Positions 57,986-64,000 of a stretch of DNA of 64,000 bases are shown here, one piece after another (position 1 is the first letter of the stretch; each line of letters opens with the position of its first letter). The position numbers and the translations under genes were made by a program. This DNA is from J038 sp034437535 (GTDB taxonomy: Bacteria; Chloroflexota; Anaerolineae; Aggregatilineales; Phototrophicaceae): contig DAOTTZ010000140.1 of the NCBI GenBank assembly GCA_034437535.1, positions 1 through 64,000 on the forward strand, written 5' to 3'. Below the pieces are notes generated by a model that did no database searches, was not told the DNA's origin, and was given only the letters and a program-made list of their open reading frames with translations.

Positions 57986-60373
57986 TTAGTTACGCAGTGG
58001 CTTATTGTTCTGGAGCATGTACATAACGCGCTCCTGAGTCTTTTCGTTTTGCATGAGTTCCACGAAGGCTTCGCGTTCCAGGTCGAGGATCAACTGCTGA
58101 TCAACCCATTGCGGTTCGGTCAGGCCGCCACCTGTCATGATCCAGGCTAACTTTTTGCCGATCACCACGTCGTAATCTGTGGCGTAACCGCCTTCGCGGA
58201 ATTGCTCCAGGCCGAGCTTGAGCGATGCATAGACCTCTTGCCCCGCCGCGAAGATCTTTTCCGGCTCTTGTTGCTCGTAAGATTTCGCCAGCGATAGAGC
58301 GTGTTGCTTGGCCTCACCGATCAACCGGCTCCGGTTCATCACGATCTTATCATCTGCGCCGAGGAAGCCCATGTCACGGGCCATCTTCGCGCTCTCGCTG
58401 ACTTTGGCCGTCGCGATGTTCTCAAAGGCCGTCTGCATGGCTGGCAGTACGTAAGCACCGGAGGCCGCGACCGGATTCACCAGCCGGCGCACCAGTTCCT
58501 TACAGCCGCCACCCGCCGGGATCAAGCCGACGCCGACTTCCACCAGCCCGGCGTAAAGCTCGATGTGAGCGACAATGGCCGCCCCAAACATCAACAGTTC
58601 TGCGCCGCCGCCCAACGCCATGTTAAACGGCGCGGTGACGACCGGCTTGGGTGCGTAGCGCATGGCCTGCGTCAGGTCTTGCAGGTTCTTAATCATCTTG
58701 GTGATGCCTTCTGGCCCGCCGCTCATGCCGTCGGCCAAGTTTGCGCCGATGCTAAAGCGTTCGGCGTCATTGCTGACGACCATCGCCACATACTCATCAT
58801 TTTCAGCCAGGATTTCGAGTGCTTTGTAACCCATCTCTACGAATTTGCTGGTGATGCTGTTTTGCTTACTGCGGAATTCCCACAGTAAGACGCCGTCGCC
58901 CAGGTCGTAAACTGCGCCGTCTTCGTTGCTGGCGATCTCTTTACCGTCGGCCCGCAGGTCGGCGATGCTGATCTGCATCGGGTCTTTTTCCAGCGGCACG
59001 TAATCTTTCTCGTTGACGTCGTAATAACCGATGACCTTGCCGTTGTCGTCAGTCTGGTAGAAGGTCGTCTTGCCGCTATTCAGCATGTCTTTAACCCAGT
59101 CTGCCACCGGGTAACCTGCTTCTTCGAATTGCGGGACGGTTTCTTCAACGCCGATGGCATCCCAGATCTCGAACGGCCCCATCTCATGGCTGAAGCCCCA
59201 TTTTTGCGCGTTATCCACGTTGACGATGGTCTCGGTGATTTCCGGCACGCGGTTCGAAGCATATGCCAGGTAAAAGGCGTGATGATGCCACAAGAATTGA
59301 CCGGCGCGGTCGTCCTCATTCATCATCAGGCGGATGCGCTCTCCAGTCGGCTGGGCTTTGCGATGCTTGCCCACACTCTCGAACCGGACTTTGGTGGGCG
59401 GGTCATATTCTAGCGTTTCCAGGTTGAGAGCCCATAATTGTTTATTGCCGTCATCATCACGGCGCATATGATAAAAGCCCTTGCCCGCTTTACGACCGAG
59501 CATGTCGTTATCCAGCATGTATTGGCTGATCTCATTGGCACGGGGATGATTAAGGACTTCACGTTGCGGATCGTCGGGAATGGCTTCGTACAAATTGCGG
59601 GCGACGTGTACCGCTACGTCGAAGCCGACCAGATCGTTCAGGTTAAAGGTCGCGGTCTTGGGGCGGCCAATCAGCGGGCCGGTGATGGCGTCCACTTCTT
59701 CCACAGTGTAGCCGTTATCCAGCGCGTAGTTCATGGCTTGCATCCCGACCATCGACATAAAACGATTGCCGATAAAGTTCGGCTCGTCCTTCGCCACCAC
59801 GACACCTTTACCCAGACGTACCGTCGCAAATTCTTTCATGAACTCGACGGCTTCGGGGTCGGTGTTGGTATGCGGGATGACTTCCAGCAGGTGCAGGTAA
59901 CGCGGCGGGTTGAAGAAGTGAGTGCCCATAAAGCGGCGGGTGAAATCATCGCCCAGGCCATCCGCGATATTGTGAATCGGGATGCCGGACGTGTTCGAAC
60001 TGATGATTGCATCTGGCTTGGCATATTCGGCCAATTTCGCCATCAGGTTTTGCTTGATGTCCAGGCGTTCCACCACCACTTCGATGATCCAATCGGCATC
60101 GCTTACCTTTTCCAGGTCGTCTTCGATGTTGCCGATGTGGATGTTATCCATCACTGCCGCGTTAAAGAGTTGCGGCGGGCGCATCTTTTTCAGGCTTTTC
60201 AGGTTATTCTGGACGATGGCATTTCGTTTGTGGGCTGGGTCACCGGGGTTGGTGTCTTTGGGGGGAATATCGAGCAAGAGCGTTTCGACGCCGATGCCCG
60301 CAAGTAGCGTAGCGATCCCGCCGCCCATCGTACCAGAGCCAATGACGGCGGCCTTGTTAATTTCGTAACTCAT
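57986..60373 (-). CDS. fadN: 3-Hydroxyacyl-CoA dehydrogenase / enoyl-CoA hydratase (FadN-like)
   Basis: The N-terminal part is the NAD-dependent dehydrogenase: AAVIGSGTMGGGIATLLAG (dinucleotide fold), ISSNTSGIPI and GTHFFNPPRYLHLLEVIP with the catalytic His. Two C-terminal hydroxyacyl-CoA dehydrogenase domains follow to about 460. The last about 330 residues are a crotonase domain with SIGANLAD, ALGGGAELLM and LVEVGVGLIPAGGG, so both hydratase glutamates are present. The order dehydrogenase then hydratase is that of FadN of Bacillus and differs from FadB/FadJ. The length of 795 fits. GAGGAAAGG precedes the ATG. Confidence 0.92.
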   Translation of the reverse strand: MSYEINKAAVIGSGTMGGGIATLLAGIGVETLLLDIPPKDTNPGDPAHKRNAIVQNNLKSLKKMRPPQLFNAAVMDNIHIGNIEDDLEKVSDADWIIEVVVERLDIKQNLMAKLAEYAKPDAIISSNTSGIPIHNIADGLGDDFTRRFMGTHFFNPPRYLHLLEVIPHTNTDPEAVEFMKEFATVRLGKGVVVAKDEPNFIGNRFMSMVGMQAMNYALDNGYTVEEVDAITGPLIGRPKTATFNLNDLVGFDVAVHVARNLYEAIPDDPQREVLNHPRANEISQYMLDNDMLGRKAGKGFYHMRRDDDGNKQLWALNLETLEYDPPTKVRFESVGKHRKAQPTGERIRLMMNEDDRAGQFLWHHHAFYLAYASNRVPEITETIVNVDNAQKWGFSHEMGPFEIWDAIGVEETVPQFEEAGYPVADWVKDMLNSGKTTFYQTDDNGKVIGYYDVNEKDYVPLEKDPMQISIADLRADGKEIASNEDGAVYDLGDGVLLWEFRSKQNSITSKFVEMGYKALEILAENDEYVAMVVSNDAERFSIGANLADGMSGGPEGITKMIKNLQDLTQAMRYAPKPVVTAPFNMALGGGAELLMFGAAIVAHIELYAGLVEVGVGLIPAGGGCKELVRRLVNPVAASGAYVLPAMQTAFENIATAKVSESAKMARDMGFLGADDKIVMNRSRLIGEAKQHALSLAKSYEQQEPEKIFAAGQEVYASLKLGLEQFREGGYATDYDVVIGKKLAWIMTGGGLTEPQWVDQQLILDLEREAFVELMQNEKTQERVMYMLQNNKPLRN

Positions 60374-60459
60374 ATTATGCCTTTCCTCAAGCGATGTATT
60401 TGGTTTAATTTAACGATGATTCGATTATAACAAACGACCGTCTTCCTTAAAACGGTTTC

Positions 60460-60855
60460 CTATTGAAGTCTAACCTTATCCAGGGTGGCTCGTGCCGCCG
60501 TCAATGATGGCGCATAGGCGAAATCTAACGGTCGGCCCGTCGTCGTGACGAACAGCTTGCGTAACCCGCCAAATACTGCCCGCATGACGCGACCGGCACC
60601 CACGACGACCATCAACCCGGCTTTGGGGTGACTGTATTGTGTCAACTCATCGAAATGTCCCATCAGATCACGCGGGATACTGACTTTGCCATCGGTAAAG
60701 TTGGCGATGGAATAAATCGTCTCAGCCTCGGCGGTGTCCATCCAGTCGTAGACGGTCTGCCGGGCCTGATATAGATCTTGCCACGTCCAGCCCGCCGGGA
60801 TGTCATAACGGATGGTGGTCTGTTGGAGGTCATCCCATTGGACTTGGATTGTCAT
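60460..60855 (-). CDS. Small STAS/SpoIIAA-like protein of unknown function
   Basis: A 131-residue protein without membrane helices: WDDLQQTTIRYDIPAGWTWQDLYQARQ (split over two lines of beta and helix), then IYSIANFTDGKVSIPRDLM, then GLMVVVGAGRVMRAVFG, then FAYAPSLTAARATLDKV. The alternating strands and helices are like the SpoIIAA/STAS-like fold found in Chloroflexota and cyanobacteria, but no specific function is known to me. It lies between the second acyl-CoA dehydrogenase gene and the FadN-like gene on the same strand. Gaps of 77 and 86 nt mean linkage to beta-oxidation is possible but not certain. Confidence 0.55.
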   Translation of the reverse strand: MTIQVQWDDLQQTTIRYDIPAGWTWQDLYQARQTVYDWMDTAEAETIYSIANFTDGKVSIPRDLMGHFDELTQYSHPKAGLMVVVGAGRVMRAVFGGLRKLFVTTTGRPLDFAYAPSLTAARATLDKVRLQ

Positions 60856-60932
60856 GGTCGTCTATCCTCGAATTCGTACCCGGTGAGCAGGATCCTGCTC
60901 ACACGGTATACGATTTAATCGGCTGGTTAGTT

Positions 60933-62213
60933 CTATACCAGGTCAGCGCGGGTGTAATTCAGGATGCGCCGGGCGACGATCAAGGTGTTAATCTGGCCGG
61001 TGCCTTCGTAGATGTCGTTGATCTTGCCATCGCGCATCCACTTTTCCGCCAGCCATTCGCGAGAATACCCCAACGGCCCCAAGACTTCGACGGCCTTCTG
61101 AGTAACCCAGGTTACGGCTTTACCGGCTTTCACCTTCGCCATTGATGCTTCCAGCGGGTTCGAGATCCCGTCGTCTAGCATAGAGATCGAGCGTAGGGTG
61201 AGCAGATGGGCGGCTTTCATCTGGGCTTCCATTTCCAGCACATCACGCTGGATGGCGGTGAGCTTGTGGGGTGGCAGGCCATACGGCACATCAATCCCGG
61301 CTTCGCTCAGTTTTTCGCGCACGAATTCCAGCGCGGCCCGCCCGATGCCTAACGCGCTGGCGGCTACCAGTGGGCGGCTGGCGTCGAAGGTTGCCATTGC
61401 ACCTTTGAAGCCTTTGCTGTTCTTGCCAGTCTTGACCTCTGACGAACCGAGGATGTTATTTGCCGGGATGCGGGCGTCGTTGAAAGAGATGGCGACGGTA
61501 TCGCTGGCGCGGATGCCGTGTTTCTTTTCCGCCTTGACGACCTTCGCGCCAGGGGTGCCAGCCTCTACTACGAAGAGCTTCATACCGGCGCGTCCGGCGT
61601 CCCGGTCAACCGTTGCCCACACCATCACCAACCCGTCGCCTTCTTCCAGGGCCAGCCCGCCGCTGGTGCAGAAGATCTTCTCACCGTTGAGAACCCACTC
61701 GTTCGTCTCCTCATCGAAGCGGGCTGTCGTCTGGATTGCGGATGTATCCGAGCCGGCGTTGGGTTCGGTCATCGCCATCGCCCCCCAGGCGGGGTCGCCT
61801 TCCGCGAACCGGCGCAGAAGCCGGAGTTTTTGCTCTGACGTGCCAACTGCTTCGATGGCAAAGCCGCCTAACGCGGCACTGGGCAGGCACAGGTAAATGC
61901 CGGCATCCCCCCAGGAGAGGATTTCGACCATCTGCATCATGTTCAGGTAATGGGTGCTGGTGCCGGTCTTTTTCTTCTCTTTGACGGTGATCTCGCCATT
62001 TTTTTCGGCTTCGAGTTGTTTCTCGATCTTGCTGAGTGTGGCTTGTTGTTGCCCACTGAGGAACGGCCACACGGCTTCGATGAAGGCGGTAGGCCGGGTG
62101 TGTTCACTTTCGTCTAACTCACGCGAGACCGGGCGCATGGTGGTCTGCGCGATGTATTCTACCATTTGTGTTGTTTGTGTAACGGACTCCGGGATTTCAA
62201 AATTAATAGGCAT
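60933..62213 (-). CDS. Acyl-CoA dehydrogenase, catalytic type
   Basis: This FAD enzyme carries out the first step of beta-oxidation. AMTEPNAGSDTSAIQTTA is the FAD/substrate motif, LNGEKIFCTSGGLA follows, and NDIYEGTGQINTLIVARRIL contains the catalytic-base glutamate and the C-terminal helix. A charged insert (KNGEITVKEKKKTG) near 70 is longer than in short-chain enzymes. The length is 426. AAGGAG lies upstream of the ATG. It is 12 nt after a second acyl-CoA dehydrogenase gene that lacks these C-terminal features, so the two may form a mixed complex. Confidence 0.9.
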   Translation of the reverse strand: MPINFEIPESVTQTTQMVEYIAQTTMRPVSRELDESEHTRPTAFIEAVWPFLSGQQQATLSKIEKQLEAEKNGEITVKEKKKTGTSTHYLNMMQMVEILSWGDAGIYLCLPSAALGGFAIEAVGTSEQKLRLLRRFAEGDPAWGAMAMTEPNAGSDTSAIQTTARFDEETNEWVLNGEKIFCTSGGLALEEGDGLVMVWATVDRDAGRAGMKLFVVEAGTPGAKVVKAEKKHGIRASDTVAISFNDARIPANNILGSSEVKTGKNSKGFKGAMATFDASRPLVAASALGIGRAALEFVREKLSEAGIDVPYGLPPHKLTAIQRDVLEMEAQMKAAHLLTLRSISMLDDGISNPLEASMAKVKAGKAVTWVTQKAVEVLGPLGYSREWLAEKWMRDGKINDIYEGTGQINTLIVARRILNYTRADLV

Positions 62214-62225
62214 TTGTTCTGCTCC

Positions 62226-63323
62226 TTAAACGATTGCCAGACCGTCGAACGTTGTAAAGCCGCGTGCATTGCGGAGCCAACGCTCCGCCGGGTATTCGCG
62301 GATGAAGCCGTAACCGCCGAGCGTCTGCACGCCGCTATCGGTCACGGTGAGGGCCATCTGATTGGCGTATTGTCGTGCCAGGTAGGCTTCGCGGTTGGCA
62401 TCTTGCCCGTTGTCGAGCATCCAGGCCGCTTCCCAGACCATCAGACGGGTTGCATCGACTTCAATTGCCATCTCCGCCAGCATAAAGGCGATGGCCTGGT
62501 TCTGGGCGATGGCCTTGCCGAATTGTTCGCGGTTTTTGGCATATTCTTTGGCGTACTCATAGGATGCCCGTGCCACGCCGACTGCCGCCGCCGCCAGCGC
62601 GACGTTCATGCGGGCCAGCAAGCTATCATAATCAATGCCGACGGCTCCACCGAGCCGCGCATCAGCGGAGACTTGCACGCCATCTAGCTTGATTCGATAC
62701 GTCGGCAAAGAGCGCACGCCCATCAGTTTCTCTTGATGTTCGATGCTGATACCAGCTAACGCCTTTTCGACGATGTAGGCGTCTGTCGTGCCGGTTTCGC
62801 TATTCCGTGCGTAGACCAGCAGATGCGTTGCACTCTCCGCCAGCGGGACATAAGCCTTGACGCCATCCAGCATGACGGTATCGCCAGCGACACGGGCAGT
62901 CGTCTTGAGGTCGCGGGCGTCGAAGGCAATAGTAGGTTCGAGCAGGGCCGCCGTTGCTGGCGTGATCTCGTCTTCCAGAAACATCGGCAGATATTGCTCG
63001 CGCTGTTCTGCCGTGCCGAAAAGTGTCAGTGGATAGGCGAATAGTGCGGGCGTCATCAAGTGCAGGGCGGTCGCCAGTTCTCCGAAGGCTAATTCTTCCA
63101 TCGCCAGCACACCCGTTACGGCACTCATCTCGCCAAAGCCGCCCAATTCTTCCGGCAGGGCAGACGGAATGAGGCCCATCTTCCAGCCCGTGTCGATCAC
63201 TTGCGGATCAAATGTGCTGGCTTCGTCAGAGTCGTGGGCACCGGCACGGATGTTCTTTTCCGCATAACGCCGGATTGTATCGATCAACAGTTGTTGATCT
63301 TCGGTGGGGGTAAAAGAAACCAT
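62226..63323 (-). CDS. Acyl-CoA dehydrogenase-like protein with an atypical C-terminus
   Basis: The fold is clear: TPTEDQQLLIDTIRRYAEKN, then MEELAFGELATALHL, then LLEPTIAFDARDLKTTAR, then TLGGYGFIREYPAERWLRNARG. However, the family's IYEGT segment reads FTTFDGLAIV and the chain ends there, at 365 residues. The catalytic-base glutamate is therefore missing (Asp takes the place) and the last helix is absent. The GSD stretch of the FAD motif is also absent. In mycobacterial alpha2-beta2 acyl-CoA dehydrogenases one subunit shows such losses. ATG 63323 is preferred to TTG 63326 because AGAGGA lies 8 nt upstream. Confidence 0.85.
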   Translation of the reverse strand: MVSFTPTEDQQLLIDTIRRYAEKNIRAGAHDSDEASTFDPQVIDTGWKMGLIPSALPEELGGFGEMSAVTGVLAMEELAFGELATALHLMTPALFAYPLTLFGTAEQREQYLPMFLEDEITPATAALLEPTIAFDARDLKTTARVAGDTVMLDGVKAYVPLAESATHLLVYARNSETGTTDAYIVEKALAGISIEHQEKLMGVRSLPTYRIKLDGVQVSADARLGGAVGIDYDSLLARMNVALAAAAVGVARASYEYAKEYAKNREQFGKAIAQNQAIAFMLAEMAIEVDATRLMVWEAAWMLDNGQDANREAYLARQYANQMALTVTDSGVQTLGGYGFIREYPAERWLRNARGFTTFDGLAIV

Positions 63324-63368
63324 CAAACAATCCTCTTTAATTTATTGATAGAAAACGAAATCCGGCGT

Positions 63369-64000
63369 TTACATGCCGCCGGTTATTTCTAGAACCTGAC
63401 CGGAAATATAATTTGAGAGATCACTGGCGAAAAAGACCAGCGGCCCGGCGGCTTCTTCCGGCGTACCGGCACGCCCCGCCGGGATCGCCATCATCGCCAT
63501 CTGGCGCAGTTGATCTGGAATGCCTAGCTTGATCTGCTCACCGGCGCGTTCGGTCGTGGTGCCTTCATCCTTCGATTGCGTCAGGCGCGTCTCGATAAAC
63601 CCGAAGGCGACCGCGTTCACCTGGATGTTGAATTGACCCCATTCTTTTGCCAGGGTCTTCGTCAAGCCGATGATGCCGGATTTCCCGGCGGAGTAATTCA
63701 CCTGGCCGACGTTGCCGCGTGTGCCGGAGGTACTGCTGACGTTGATGATCTTGCGTGGTTTGGCGGCTCCGTGTTCGTTGATCTCTTGCTTGGCGACTTC
63801 TCGCATGTAAGGGATGCACGCCTGGATCAGCTTAAAGGGGGCGGTGAGGTGAATCGCCAGCATCGCTTGCCATTGATCTTCGTTCATCTTGTGGGCCATG
63901 CCGTCCCACGTGTAGCCGGCGTTGTTCACCAGCACATCGATGCCGCCGAACGTATCGACCGTCTGGCCGATCAATTCTTCGATACCGCCCGCATCGGTGA
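63369..64000 (-). CDS. SDR-family 3-oxoacyl-(ACP/CoA) reductase, N-terminus beyond the window
   Basis: The short-chain dehydrogenase fold is visible: DVLVNNAGYTWDG (NNAG), then IINVSSTSGTRGNVGQ with the catalytic Ser, then YSAGKSGIIGLTKTLAKEWG with Tyr and Lys, and ISGQVLEITGG at the C-terminus. The cofactor-binding start (TGxxxGIG) lies beyond position 64000, so the gene is partial; about 210 codons are present. It resembles FabG and FabG-like hydroxyacyl-CoA enzymes. It is the first visible gene of the beta-oxidation operon, 45 nt before the acyl-CoA dehydrogenase gene. Confidence 0.9.
   Translation of the reverse strand, partial: TDAGGIEELIGQTVDTFGGIDVLVNNAGYTWDGMAHKMNEDQWQAMLAIHLTAPFKLIQACIPYMREVAKQEINEHGAAKPRKIINVSSTSGTRGNVGQVNYSAGKSGIIGLTKTLAKEWGQFNIQVNAVAFGFIETRLTQSKDEGTTTERAGEQIKLGIPDQLRQMAMMAIPAGRAGTPEEAAGPLVFFASDLSNYISGQVLEITGGM

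Noticed and set aside
59438..60307. Plus-strand open frame of 289 codons opposite the FadN-like gene
   Set aside because: Antisense to a gene with complete motifs. No homology features are visible.

Overview
The window looks like chromosomal DNA of a Chloroflexota bacterium, probably Anaerolineae or a close relative. This is inferred from several traits: Thr/Pro-rich extracellular linkers on lipoproteins and a RodZ-like protein, a T-box leader on a phenylalanyl-tRNA synthetase operon, a Ccm-type cytochrome c maturation cluster with a cysteine-type CcmE, a Rieske/cytochrome b complex with c-type cytochromes, and many ArnT/PMT-like membrane glycosyltransferases. No rRNA, replication origin, prophage or CRISPR array is visible. 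The cell appears to respire and to degrade fatty acids.

Layout. 1-3.3 kb (minus): a membrane glycosyltransferase, a TIR/uracil-DNA-glycosylase fusion and a truncated 3-methyladenine DNA glycosylase I gene are translationally coupled; an apparent insertion-element end cuts the last one. 3.3-7.0 kb (plus): rplI, a RodZ-like HTH membrane protein and rimO. 7.0-17.5 kb (minus): four consecutive paralogous clan-A-like glycoside hydrolases on the cell surface, then a CopD-like membrane protein, a glycosyltransferase and RNase Z. 17.6-20.1 kb (plus): crotonase, methyltransferase, lipoprotein. 20.1-26.7 kb (minus): a T-box-led pheS operon in which two SGNH-hydrolase-like membrane proteins sit between pheS and pheT.

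26.7-28.5 kb is a small accessory region with a short HTH gene, two tiny genes, a candidate three-way-junction RNA whose closing stem competes with a terminator, two further hairpins and an HNH endonuclease gene. 28.5-33.3 kb (plus): a PadR regulator with a perfect 20-bp palindrome at its promoter, followed by an ABC-2 exporter (one ATPase, two permeases). 33.4-37.7 kb: a membrane HExxH protease, an M20 peptidase, a lipoprotein and a GNAT enzyme.

37.7-46.9 kb (minus) is one long cytochrome c biogenesis operon (ccmE, ccmF, ccmH, ccmG-like, ccmI-like, a cytochrome c lipoprotein, ccmA, ccmB, ccmC and a membrane protein). Its promoter carries a CRP/FNR-like dyad. 47-53 kb (minus): a double-fasciclin protein, a monohaem cytochrome c, and a Rieske / b6-type cytochrome b / dihaem cytochrome c operon that would use the Ccm products. 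53.1-56.6 kb: corA, RNase D, a small unknown gene, tadA, a GlsB-like membrane protein and tRNA-Ser(CGA). 56.6-64 kb (minus): a beta-oxidation operon with an SDR cut by the window edge, two acyl-CoA dehydrogenases that look like a catalytic/non-catalytic pair, a small unknown protein, a FadN-like bifunctional enzyme and a thiolase, ending in a strong terminator.

Most intriguing items: the TIR-UDG fusion, whose UDG domain has no cysteine; the candidate RNA switch near 27.2 kb; the SGNH genes inside pheST; the tandem glycoside hydrolases, one fused to a degenerate GH18-like domain; and the CcmE variant.
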